Part shown: one piece after another, positions 8,361 through 14,286 of the stretch | Layout of the letters: every line of letters starts with the position of its first letter | How positions within the stretch are numbered: position 1 is the first letter of the stretch | Origin: Nanohaloarchaea archaeon PL-Br10_U2g16 | GTDB lineage: Archaea; Nanohalarchaeota; Nanosalinia; Nanosalinales; Nanosalinaceae | Length of the DNA: 21,347 nt | Direction: 5' to 3' | Assembly: GCA_001563995.1 (NCBI GenBank) | Contig: LKMV01000006.1 | Location: 1-21,347 of the forward strand | The notes under the pieces: generated by a model | The model's database searches: none | Told to the model about the DNA's origin: nothing | The model's input: the letters and a program-made list of their open reading frames with translations, nothing else | Position numbers and translations under genes: made by a program

Positions 8361-8402
8361 GTTTTTCCTTATATTCCTTGAAAACCTGTTTCCCAAGGTT
8401 AT

Positions 8403-8411
8403 CTTTTAATA
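8403..8411 (+). promoter_or_regulatory. TATA box of the divergent coiled-coil gene
   Basis: CTTTTAATA lies 27-35 bases before the ATG at 8438, consistent with an almost leaderless transcript. Confidence 0.45.
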
Positions 8412-8437
8412 ACGTCGATGATCAATAATTAAGTAAA

Positions 8438-8791
8438 ATGTCAACTGAACAGGAAGAACTTTATGTCAGGGTAGACGGATATAAGGTGCTGCTCCAAGAT
8501 CTAGAAGCTGTAAGACAGATAATCGACAATATTGAAGAGGCATCGGAGGTACTTTCTCAGGTCAGAGAGGTAAAGGAAAAATCGATCGATACCATCTACG
8601 AAAACATCGACAGACTAAACGAAAAGCTTGAAGATATAGAGATAGAGATGCCGGAAGTAGAAGGCACACAGGTAGCCACATACAAACCTCCGGAAGACGC
8701 TCAGGTAGAAGAGATCGATGACTCAGTAGCTGAGCTACACAACGAACTGGAAGATCTCCAAGACGAACTGAGCGGACTAGGAAACGAGTAA
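8438..8791 (+). CDS. Small acidic coiled-coil protein, 117 aa
   Basis: Not assigned to a family. The protein is almost wholly helical. Residues about 15-68 form a heptad-rich coiled coil (VLLQDLEAVRQIIDNIEEASEVL and onwards). A proline-containing linker (MPEVEGTQVATYKPPEDAQ) follows, then a second short coil at about 90-115. This helix-linker-helix outline is compatible with a prefoldin-like or structural adaptor protein, but I see no diagnostic motif. It is transcribed away from smc, with the C/D sRNA between them on the same strand as this gene. A TATA box at the leaderless distance supports the start. It is strongly acidic like its neighbours. Confidence 0.7.
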   Translation: MSTEQEELYVRVDGYKVLLQDLEAVRQIIDNIEEASEVLSQVREVKEKSIDTIYENIDRLNEKLEDIEIEMPEVEGTQVATYKPPEDAQVEEIDDSVAELHNELEDLQDELSGLGNE

Positions 8792-8845
8792 AACTTCTTA
8801 CTTCTCATCTTAATTTCTGATTAAACTATTTGTACGGGTTAAAGG

Positions 8846-9160
8846 TCATTTTACTAGTCTAGTGTATTCCCTAAGATTGATGTATGTGTCGTCATCTCTA
8901 GGCCTTATTCCTAACATAATTATTTCTCCATCGTTAATATCAAAGAAAACTCTGTAGTAGATATCTCTTTCCTCTTCCACAAGCTTGAAGTAGTTTACCG
9001 GCTCGCCGTGACTGTCATAGCTTGTACCGGTTCCTCTTTGACTTAGTATCCCTTTATCCCTTCTTTTTCTCGACTTTATTTCTTCATCTAAAGCTTTTTT
9101 GACTTTTTCAGGTAGTTCTAGAAATTCATTTTTTGCTTCTTTGTGTACTTTGAACTTCAT
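8846..9160 (-). CDS. RelE/ParE-superfamily toxin
   Basis: This 104-residue protein has the RelE/ParE layout: an N-terminal strand and two helices (FKVHKEAKNEFLELPEKVKKALDEEI), a central region, and a C-terminal beta sheet with DIYYRVFFDINDGEIIMLGIRPRDD, matching the usual YRVxYxxxxxxIxIxxIxxRxx strand pattern. The RelE branch cleaves mRNA on the ribosome and the ParE branch poisons gyrase; the sequence does not decide which applies. The start is ATG at 9160, whose A is also the last base of the antitoxin stop codon (TGATG), indicating translational coupling. An in-frame TTG just upstream is a less likely start. The upstream partner is a ribbon-helix-helix protein. Confidence 0.75.
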   Translation of the reverse strand: MKFKVHKEAKNEFLELPEKVKKALDEEIKSRKRRDKGILSQRGTGTSYDSHGEPVNYFKLVEEERDIYYRVFFDINDGEIIMLGIRPRDDDTYINLREYTRLVK

Positions 9161-9381
9161 CAAAGCTCTTCCCTAAATTCGTCCCATGAAACTGTTTCGG
9201 CTTCGCCTTCACGTATTTCACGGGCTCTTTCAGAAATTTTTTCAGGCGTCAACAGCACTGTATCCAAATGTGTCCTCACTGCCTCTCTGATAAAGTCGGA
9301 TTTACTGGAGTACTCTCCTTCATTAACCTTCTGTTCAACAGCCCTTTCAATTTTTTCAGGTAGCTCTACGGTTGCAGTCAT
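9160..9381 (-). CDS. Ribbon-helix-helix (CopG/ParD-like) antitoxin
   Basis: This 73-residue protein begins with the RHH fold: strand TATVELPEKI, helix ERAVEQKVNEG, and the motif YSSKSDFIREAVRTHL, which closely matches the CopG/ParD consensus (S-x-S-E-x-I-R-x-A-L). The tail (about residues 48-73) would bind and block the toxin encoded directly downstream. RHH dimers bind palindromes, and a perfect 14-bp palindrome lies 6 bases before this start codon, so autoregulation is likely. The gene is first in a two-gene operon with the RelE-like toxin, the usual order. Confidence 0.8.
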   Translation of the reverse strand: MTATVELPEKIERAVEQKVNEGEYSSKSDFIREAVRTHLDTVLLTPEKISERAREIREGEAETVSWDEFREEL

Positions 9382-9387
9382 TTTCTT

Positions 9388-9401
9388 AATAACATGTTAT
9401 T
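9388..9401. promoter_or_regulatory. Palindromic operator of the RHH/RelE module
   Basis: AATAACATGTTATT is a perfect 14-bp palindrome placed between an AT-rich core promoter (near 9405-9419) and the antitoxin ATG at 9381. The position is right for repression by the RHH dimer. Function is inferred. Confidence 0.6.
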
Positions 9402-9509
9402 GGAAAAATTTGATAAATCTGTGGGATGTACAACCTAGCTACCGTAAATTCTCTAAAGTGGGGCTGCCAAAATCCTTTACAATCAAATCTCCTTTTCAGA
9501 ATAATATTT

Positions 9510-9662
9510 TGCCGGGGACGAGATTTGAACTCGTGAACCCCTGCGGGACAGGATATCTAGACGAAAATTCTGACGAATTTTCTTGTTCCCCGTTCTCTCG
9601 CAAACTGCTCAAGAACTTAAGGATCTTAAGTCCTGCGCCTTTGGCCACTTGGCTACCCCGGC
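9510..9662 (-). tRNA. tRNA-Leu(TAA) with a 70-base intron
   Basis: The acceptor stem pairs GCCGGGG (from 9662) with CCCCGGC, the discriminator is A (9510), the T arm is ACGAG-TTCAAAT-CTCGT, and a long variable arm (CCC-GCA-GGG) marks a class II tRNA. The anticodon loop is CTTAAGA, giving TAA. The exons are about 9625-9662 and 9510-9554, with the intron at 9555-9624 after position 37. The exact junction is ambiguous because ATCCT occurs at both ends, and the central bulge-helix-bulge pairing is weaker than in the other tRNAs here. The intron has the shared fold: CCTT, an AA bulge, a GTTCT/AGAAC stem, GGGG, then a GAAAATTC/GAATTTTC hairpin at 9563-9582. CCA is not encoded. Confidence 0.9.
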
Positions 9663-9682
9663 ATATTTGTCTCTCTTCTTTA

Positions 9683-9714
9683 CCGGGCTGACAAGGGTTT
9701 CTTGACTAACCCGG
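9683..9714 (-). other. Leader hairpin of tRNA-Leu containing a near copy of the tRNA 5' end
   Basis: The 14 bases at 9701-9714 (minus strand CCGGGTTAGTCAAG) match the tRNA 5' end at 9648-9661 (CCGGGGTAGCCAAG) at 12 of 14 positions. They face a partly complementary arm at 9683-9696, closed by five G-C pairs. That arm can also pair, about equally well, with the true tRNA 5' end. Confidence 0.5.
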
Positions 9715-9760
9715 AAGCTATGTCTATCTATGGTATAGAAAGAATAGAGACGTTAAATGT

Positions 9761-10300
9761 TTAAAGTGGAGAGGATTTCAGTAAAGGTATTACCTCTTCG
9801 ATCGGATCGGTATAGCTACGGTCATTATCCTCAGCAAGTCTGATAAACCGGTGTTTCAGGTTCTCAAACTCCTGTTTTAGGTCTGTGTAGCTGTCTATAG
9901 GTGTTTCTACACGTTCTTCAGGCCCTGCTTCAATAGTCATTTCTCTGTAAACATGTTCCAATGCTTCCTTATTATCGCTGAAGTATCTTTCTAGCTCGTT
10001 GAACATAGTTTCGTATATAACTAACTCTTCGGCTATCTTTTCCGATGCCCTGAATATCTGATCTATGTATTCCTTTTCGTGTGTAAGGATATCTCCGTGT
10101 TCATAGTCAAAACCTGACTCCTTAAGTAACATATCTATACCATTAGCTTCTTTTTCCATACCTGAGTCATAGAGAAGTCTCTTTTGGTAGTTCCTGTAAG
10201 CTTTTAGATCCAGAAAACTGTTTTCATCCAGCTCAGAGATAAAATTGTCTACATCAGAAGAATCATCTATCCTAAAACTAACCTCGCCAACCGTGGCCAT
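9761..10300 (-). CDS. Hypothetical protein, 179 aa, downstream of rpoD
   Basis: Not recognised. The protein is acidic and mostly helical, with no cysteine, no signal peptide and no membrane segment. An N-terminal beta-like segment (VGEVSFRIDD) leads into helices from about residue 15 to 125 (LDLKAYRNYQKRLLYDSG, then a Glu-rich stretch with ELERYFSDNKEALEHVYREM), a proline-containing linker at about 130-137 and a final helical region (LKQEFENLKHRFIRLAEDN). It follows rpoD by 36 bases, where most archaea have the L18e-L13-S9 genes. A strong TATA box at the leaderless distance suggests it can be expressed independently of the ribosomal operon. Confidence 0.65.
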   Translation of the reverse strand: MATVGEVSFRIDDSSDVDNFISELDENSFLDLKAYRNYQKRLLYDSGMEKEANGIDMLLKESGFDYEHGDILTHEKEYIDQIFRASEKIAEELVIYETMFNELERYFSDNKEALEHVYREMTIEAGPEERVETPIDSYTDLKQEFENLKHRFIRLAEDNDRSYTDPIEEVIPLLKSSPL

Positions 10301-10319
10301 TATTGTTTAATGAGGGCTA

Positions 10320-10332
10320 AAAAATTATAACC
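10320..10332 (-). promoter_or_regulatory. TATA box of the 179-aa gene
   Basis: The minus strand reads GGTTATAATTTTT directly after the rpoD stop, about 20-32 bases before the ATG at 10300. It is a good archaeal TATA with a GG at its upstream edge. Confidence 0.5.
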
Positions 10333-10336
10333 TTAA

Positions 10337-10909
10337 TTAAAGCTCTGCTACTGCTTCTTCAAAGCTATCCAGATCTTCTTTTATCTGGCTGATAGCTTCT
10401 TCTAAGAGCTCTTCATTCGTGTAGCCTGATGTGGATTCGATTCTGAAAAGGTAGCTCCCTTCTTCCTCTTTTTCATATCCAACGGTTCCTCCCTGGTGTT
10501 TGGCATGGTCCTTTCCTCTTCCTAAAACTGCTTTTCCTTCAAACTTCAGGGCCTGATCTTCTTTAAGATCTACCACTGCTATCTCCGGGTTCACAGGCTC
10601 TGCCTCTTCGTTATCAGACTTAATATCTTCGGCAAGCACTGTTCCAGGACCTTCCTGTTGTAGAGCGATGTTTAGCTCATCTCCTTCTTCAAAGCTGTCA
10701 GGTATTGTGAAAGGTATCTGTCCGACCCTGTTTGAAAGAATTTCGTCTATAAGCCCTGATTCGTTCTTGGAAACGTATAGCTCTTTTGTTGCTAACGTTG
10801 GAACCTTAGTAACCATAGATCTTCTTAGACTGTTTGCTATAGCTTCATTTATTCCGTCAATTCTTATCTTTAGAACGTCGTCGTTTTCCTCTACGGTTTC
10901 AACATTCAT
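10337..10909 (-). CDS. rpoD: DNA-directed RNA polymerase subunit D (Rpo3), without Fe-S domain
   Basis: The 190-residue protein is the archaeal alpha-like platform subunit that pairs with subunit L to start polymerase assembly. The dimerisation motif NEAIANSLRRSMVTKVPTLA lies at about 21-40, followed by DEILSNRVGQIPFTIPD at 55-71 and the conserved LGRGKDHAKHQG at about 128-139, ending with FRIESTSGYTNEELLEEAI. Many archaeal D subunits have 230-265 residues and carry a cysteine-rich domain holding one or two 4Fe-4S clusters. Here there is no cysteine at all and that domain is missing. It follows rps11 by 12 bases in the conserved order rps13-rps4-rps11-rpoD. Confidence 0.95.
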   Translation of the reverse strand: MNVETVEENDDVLKIRIDGINEAIANSLRRSMVTKVPTLATKELYVSKNESGLIDEILSNRVGQIPFTIPDSFEEGDELNIALQQEGPGTVLAEDIKSDNEEAEPVNPEIAVVDLKEDQALKFEGKAVLGRGKDHAKHQGGTVGYEKEEEGSYLFRIESTSGYTNEELLEEAISQIKEDLDSFEEAVAEL

Positions 10910-10921
10910 AATTAGGACACC

Positions 10922-11305
10922 TTAAACCCTTCTCCCTCTCTTTCCTCCTTTGGCTCTACATCCATCGTGAGGGTTAGGAGTTACGTCTTCTATGTCTCCT
11001 ACGTTTAGATCGCTTCTAGAAATTGCTCTGATAGCAGGCTGTGCTCCTTTACCAGGCATCTTCTGCTTCTGTCCACCTGGAGCTCTTACCTGGATATCTA
11101 CTTCTTCGATCCCTTTTTCCATAGCCTCTTCTGAAGCCTTCTTAGCTGCTTTCATAGCAGGGAAAGGAGATCCTTGTAGACGTCCTTTATCTGTTACCAT
11201 TCCGGCTGAGATTCTTGAGATTGTCTCAGCTCCTGTTGCGTCTGTTATATGGATCATTGTGTTGTTGAAGCTTGAATAAATATTTACAATACCTTTTTTA
11301 GTCAT
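10922..11305 (-). CDS. rps11: 30S ribosomal protein uS11
   Basis: This 127-residue protein is a full-length uS11 of the small-subunit platform, binding 16S rRNA near the decoding-site side of the mRNA exit. Recognisable motifs are [29 protein letters not shown] at the start, [16 protein letters not shown] in the middle and the strongly conserved C-terminal [19 protein letters not shown]. The start overlaps the rps4 stop by four bases, indicating translational coupling within the operon. Confidence 0.97.
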   Translation of the reverse strand: MTKKGIVNIYSSFNNTMIHITDATGAETISRISAGMVTDKGRLQGSPFPAMKAAKKASEEAMEKGIEEVDIQVRAPGGQKQKMPGKGAQPAIRAISRSDLNVGDIEDVTPNPHDGCRAKGGKRGRRV

Positions 11306-11871
11306 TTTTCGTCAACCTCTTCTGTTTCCTCTTCTTCAGAGTTTTCAGATTCCTCCGGTTCTTCAGACTCTTCTACAATCTCTTCTTCTGCTCCTTCTTC
11401 ATCTTCTTCAGGCTCCGGCATTTCAACAGAAAGTTCTTTCTCTTCTTCCTGTGTAAGTAGGTAACCTGGAAGGTTTACTCTATCATCTCCGATGTAGATA
11501 TGGCCATGGTTTACAATTTGTCTGGCCTCTTTAGGAGTGTCTGCAAACCCTTTTCTCTCTACAGCAGTCTGTAGTCTTCTATCAAGAAGATCTGTAGTAT
11601 TCAGTGTTAGTATATCTTCAAGATTAGCACTTTCTTTTACAAGCCCTAGTCTGTATGCTTTTTCGACTAAAGCTTCTCTCTGTTCCTCGTCTTCCGAGGC
11701 GAAAAGCTTTCTAGCCTGTCTCCTCAGACCTCTCAACTGTGACTCTGTCTTGTAAATTTCTTTTTTGTTTCGAAGTCCATACTCTTCAATCAGTTCATCT
11801 TCTTTCTGGATTCTCTCTTCGCTCCATCCTTCGTTAGGCGTGTCGTACTGTTTTTTTAGTTTCTTTACCAT
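11302..11871 (-). CDS. rps4: 30S ribosomal protein uS4 with long acidic tail
   Basis: The 189-residue protein is uS4, a primary 16S rRNA binder in small-subunit assembly. The N-terminal part matches archaeal S4 ([20 protein letters not shown], then [11 protein letters not shown]). The S4 RNA-binding motif spans about residues 97-150 ([45 protein letters not shown]). From about residue 150 the protein becomes an acidic tail with little besides Glu, Asp, Ser and Pro, longer than in most archaea and consistent with salt adaptation. A GGTGA element about 8 bases before the ATG is a good ribosome binding site after a 54-base gap from rps13. Confidence 0.97.
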   Translation of the reverse strand: MVKKLKKQYDTPNEGWSEERIQKEDELIEEYGLRNKKEIYKTESQLRGLRRQARKLFASEDEEQREALVEKAYRLGLVKESANLEDILTLNTTDLLDRRLQTAVERKGFADTPKEARQIVNHGHIYIGDDRVNLPGYLLTQEEEKELSVEMPEPEEDEEGAEEEIVEESEEPEESENSEEEETEEVDEK

Positions 11872-11925
11872 TACTGCTCACCTTTGGTGTGTATGTTATT
11901 TAGAAAATCTTGCATTTTCGGCCAC

Positions 11926-12411
11926 CTATTCTTCGTCTTCTCCGCCTCCTGCGGATGCTTCTTCCTGTAGTCTTGCTCTTGACACTCCGATTTTACCTTC
12001 TGATCTGAATGAGGATTTGGTCTTCTGTCCTCTGACAGGCAGACCGATCTTGTGTCTCCATCCTTTGTAGGATTCGATTTCTTTCAGCCTTCTGATATCG
12101 AACTCTTCTTTTAGCTCTAGATCAGATTCAATTAGATGGCCGTCTTCTCCTGTATCTCTGTCCTTTCTTCTGTTTCTTAACCATTCAGGAAGCTCAAGTT
12201 CTTCCGGGTTCTTCAGGTACTCCTCAATTTCATCAATTTCTTCTTCTGAAAGCTCTCCAAGTCTTTTACCTTGTTCATACCCAAGGTTCTCTGATACTGC
12301 GTTGGCGTACATATCTCCTACGCCTTTTAGTCCTCTAAGAGCTTTAGAGATAGTTTTAGTACCGTCAAGTCCTGTTCTTGCAATTCTTACAACTTCTTTG
12401 GTTTCTGACAT
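11926..12411 (-). CDS. rps13: 30S ribosomal protein uS13
   Basis: The 161-residue protein is uS13, which sits on the small-subunit head and contacts tRNA and the large subunit. The helix-two-turn-helix region is clear (IARTGLDGTKTISKALRGLKGVGDMYANAV), and the conserved C-terminal element GWRHKIGLPVRGQKTKSSFR is present. An acidic end (GGGEDEE) replaces the basic tail seen in many bacteria. It is the first gene of the rps13-rps4-rps11-rpoD operon. A strong TATA box 31-40 bases before the ATG gives a leader of about 10 bases, and an 8-bp inverted repeat lies directly upstream of that promoter. Confidence 0.96.
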   Translation of the reverse strand: MSETKEVVRIARTGLDGTKTISKALRGLKGVGDMYANAVSENLGYEQGKRLGELSEEEIDEIEEYLKNPEELELPEWLRNRRKDRDTGEDGHLIESDLELKEEFDIRRLKEIESYKGWRHKIGLPVRGQKTKSSFRSEGKIGVSRARLQEEASAGGGEDEE

Positions 12412-12441
12412 GTTAACCCGTAACTCGAAAATCCCGATTAA

Positions 12442-12451
12442 ATTTTATAAA
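12442..12451 (-). promoter_or_regulatory. Promoter (BRE/TATA) of the rps13 operon
   Basis: The minus strand reads CCACC then TTTATAAAAT, a good BRE-TATA pair. Transcription is expected to start near 12420, just before the rps13 ATG at 12411. Confidence 0.6.
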
Positions 12452-12456
12452 GGTGG

Positions 12457-12507
12457 ATAGGGTTGAGATTCACTGCGTCTTCTCAATCTTGAAATAATAA
12501 ACCCTAT
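12457..12507. promoter_or_regulatory. Inverted repeat just upstream of the rps13 promoter
   Basis: ATAGGGTT at 12457-12464 and its exact reverse complement AACCCTAT at 12500-12507 enclose a second pair, TTGAGA/TCTCAA (about 12463-12468 and 12480-12485). The element abuts the BRE/TATA. It could be a protein-binding site for operon control, or a terminator-like hairpin for the upstream parvulin gene. Confidence 0.45.
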
Positions 12508-12534
12508 GTAACTGATCTTTTACTGCTATTTTTG

Positions 12535-12689
12535 TCGTCTTTTCGAATAATTGAAAATCTATTCTGGATTTTCTGCTTTACCAGAAAGGACTATTTTTCA
12601 TCGTCCTTTCGGATAATTTGAAGATCAAAGATCTTCAGCCTTACCAGAAAAGATGATCACTTTTGATCATCTTTTCGGATAATATGCCA
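12535..12689. repeat. 66-bp tandem repeat of alternating hairpins
   Basis: Two full units (12535-12600 and 12601-12666) and a partial third (12667-12689) repeat with a period of 66. Read on the minus strand, each unit has a stem flanking GAAARGAY/RTCYTTTC, a linker TGGTAARGC, a second hairpin, and a linker AATTATYC. The linkers are nearly identical between units. The stems differ but remain paired: GAAAAGATGATCA/TGATCATCTTTTC, TGAAGATC/GATCTTCA, GAAAGGAC/GTCCTTTC and GAAAATC/GATTTTC. The partial third unit overlaps the last codons of the parvulin gene. Confidence 0.75.
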
Positions 12690-12938
12690 TCCGAACTGGG
12701 TCTTCACAGGGTCGCTTATCTCTCCTTTGTCAAGGTTGAAAGCTTTCCTTTCGAACGGTTTTGCCATCTTTCCTTTCCCGAAGAATCCTAGGTCTCCACC
12801 GTCCTCGGATGAAGGACATTCGCTTGCCTCTCTGGCCAGCTCCTCAAAATCCTTTCCTTGATCGATCTGGTTCTTAATATTCTGGGCTTTTTCTTTTTCG
12901 TCAACTAGAATATGTGATGCACGTACTTTTGAGCTCAT
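12657..12938 (-). CDS. Single-domain parvulin peptidyl-prolyl isomerase
   Basis: With the ATG at 12938 the protein has 93 residues, the size of stand-alone PpiC/parvulin enzymes. The fold is clear: KVRASHILV with the catalytic-site His near residue 8, FEELAREASECPSSEDGGDLGFFGKGKM with the active-site Cys, the hydrophobic MAKPFERKAF, and the closing GWHII with the second His. These enzymes isomerise Xaa-Pro bonds during folding. No signal peptide is present, so it is probably cytoplasmic. An in-frame GTG at 12992, overlapping the stop of the upstream gene, would add 18 residues outside the fold. A TATA box 22-30 bases before 12938 favours the inner start. The last codons lie in a 66-bp repeat and form a 13-bp hairpin. 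Confidence 0.92.
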   Translation of the reverse strand: MSSKVRASHILVDEKEKAQNIKNQIDQGKDFEELAREASECPSSEDGGDLGFFGKGKMAKPFERKAFNLDKGEISDPVKTQFGWHIIRKDDQK

Positions 12939-12959
12939 AGATAGAACTTTTGATCCAAT

Positions 12960-12968
12960 ACTTATATT
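12960..12968 (-). promoter_or_regulatory. TATA box of the parvulin gene
   Basis: The minus strand reads AATATAAGT, inside the end of the preceding coding region and 22-30 bases before the ATG at 12938. It supports a leaderless parvulin mRNA and the short form of the protein. Confidence 0.45.
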
Positions 12969-12988
12969 TCCGTCCGTGTATTCTGTCT

Positions 12989-14158
12989 TCACATGTAGAT
13001 AAGTATTGCCACTATAAATATCACTATTCCTAGAACAGCCATTATCCCTATGTTCATGCTGGCTCTAGCGACTCCGCCCGCAGCCGATCTCGCTGAAGGT
13101 CCTGTAGGAACTGAAGCACTAACTTTTGAAGCTGTATCTTCTATTGTAGAGTACTGGTCCTTCATCTTATCAGTCCAGCCTTTGTCGGTCTGTAGGATCT
13201 CTTCCAGCTCTTCCCTTGTCTTATCTATTTCCTCTAAGAGTTCTTCCGCACCATGATCTCCAAGCACAAAGCTTATAGCTCCTCTCTGCTCTTTTGTTAT
13301 CTTTTCCAGCTGTTCCAAAAGGTTAAGAGCTTTGCTCAACTTCTGCATTATCTCCTCGTCCTCATGAAGTAGGTTCTGCAGTTCCTCGACCTCAGTCTCT
13401 ATCTGGTTATTGATATTACTAATCTCGTCTGTTTCTTCTTTCCAGTGTTTTAGAAGGTTCTTCAGCTCAGATCCTTCCTTTTTAGCTACGTTATAGTCTT
13501 CTTCATTACCTATCTTTCCAAAATCATTGATCAGTTCTTTGATCTCTTCCTTATCCATCTCCAGCTCTTTCTCAAGCCTCTGCTCCAGCTCTTCAACCAT
13601 GTACTCTTCTTCCTCGGTCTCCTCCAGCTCTTGGATTAACCGCTCTTGGTACTGTAGAAGTTTGTGGAAGTTTTCCGCCGCGTCACGCAGCTCTGCCAAT
13701 GTTTTCTGACCGGCCCTAAAGTTTCTCTTCCCGAAATCCTGGTTTCCATCTTTCTGTATATTTTTAAAGTTCTTTACAAGCTTTTCCAGCCTCTGGTATG
13801 AGTCTTTTACCTCGTTGAAGATCTGCTCTATCTCCTTCTCCATTATCTGCTCTTCCTTCATCTCGCCTTTAATCTCTTTCTCAATCTTTCCGATTATATC
13901 GTCGACAAGCTTTTCCTCATTTTTTAACATTTCAAGCAGCTTTTTCTCCTTTTTCTCTGCATCCTCAAGCTCTTGTATGTTCCCTTCAGACTCCCCCTCT
14001 CCTATCTCTTGTTTCTCCTTTTTCTCATCTTTTTCAACCTCCTGCTCTTCCTGTTTGAGTTTTTCCTCCTCGCCCTCAACTTCTTTCTCAGTCTCTTCAA
14101 CTTCTTCCTCTATATCCTGTAGATCTGTCTCCCACTGAGGGGGTCTTCTTCCGGCCAT
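12989..14158 (-). CDS. Tail-anchored long coiled-coil protein, 389 aa
   Basis: No family is recognised. Almost the whole protein is Glu/Lys-rich helix with heptad patterns: residues about 12-45, 60-125, 150-215 and 225-345. The coil is broken by a few looser stretches (around 140-150 and 287-300). A Ser/Ala/Gly-rich linker at about 347-366 leads to a single hydrophobic segment at about 368-388 (IGIMAVLGIVIFIVAILIYM) that ends one residue from the stop. There is no N-terminal signal, so the coil should face the cytoplasm, held by a C-terminal anchor, as in tail-anchored proteins. The shape recalls SNARE-like or membrane-organising proteins, without sequence evidence for either. A TATA box lies at the leaderless distance, and the stop overlaps a possible GTG start of the parvulin gene. 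Confidence 0.8.
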   Translation of the reverse strand: MAGRRPPQWETDLQDIEEEVEETEKEVEGEEEKLKQEEQEVEKDEKKEKQEIGEGESEGNIQELEDAEKKEKKLLEMLKNEEKLVDDIIGKIEKEIKGEMKEEQIMEKEIEQIFNEVKDSYQRLEKLVKNFKNIQKDGNQDFGKRNFRAGQKTLAELRDAAENFHKLLQYQERLIQELEETEEEEYMVEELEQRLEKELEMDKEEIKELINDFGKIGNEEDYNVAKKEGSELKNLLKHWKEETDEISNINNQIETEVEELQNLLHEDEEIMQKLSKALNLLEQLEKITKEQRGAISFVLGDHGAEELLEEIDKTREELEEILQTDKGWTDKMKDQYSTIEDTASKVSASVPTGPSARSAAGGVARASMNIGIMAVLGIVIFIVAILIYM

Positions 14159-14177
14159 ACCTTAGATTTGTCACGGC

Positions 14178-14187
14178 TATAAAAATA
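14178..14187 (-). promoter_or_regulatory. TATA box of the tail-anchored coiled-coil gene
   Basis: The minus strand reads TTTTTATAG 20-29 bases before the ATG at 14158, in the divergent gap shared with the GNAT pair. Confidence 0.5.
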
Positions 14188-14286
14188 GGTTTGGTCTTAG
14201 GTCACTCTAGACGTGAAAACTTGGTCTGAAACTAGTTCTCCGATTATACCATTTGTTTTTTCAGGTTGGAGGTATAACTGATTGTT

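Noticed and set aside
9143..9691. 182-codon plus-strand frame across the RHH gene and tRNA-Leu
   Set aside because: It runs through an antitoxin gene on the other strand and a tRNA with its intron; it cannot be a conserved protein.
12535..12689. H/ACA guide RNA in the 66-bp repeat
   Set aside because: The stem-loop-stem outline is suggestive, but no ACA follows at the right distance in both units and no K-turn is visible.
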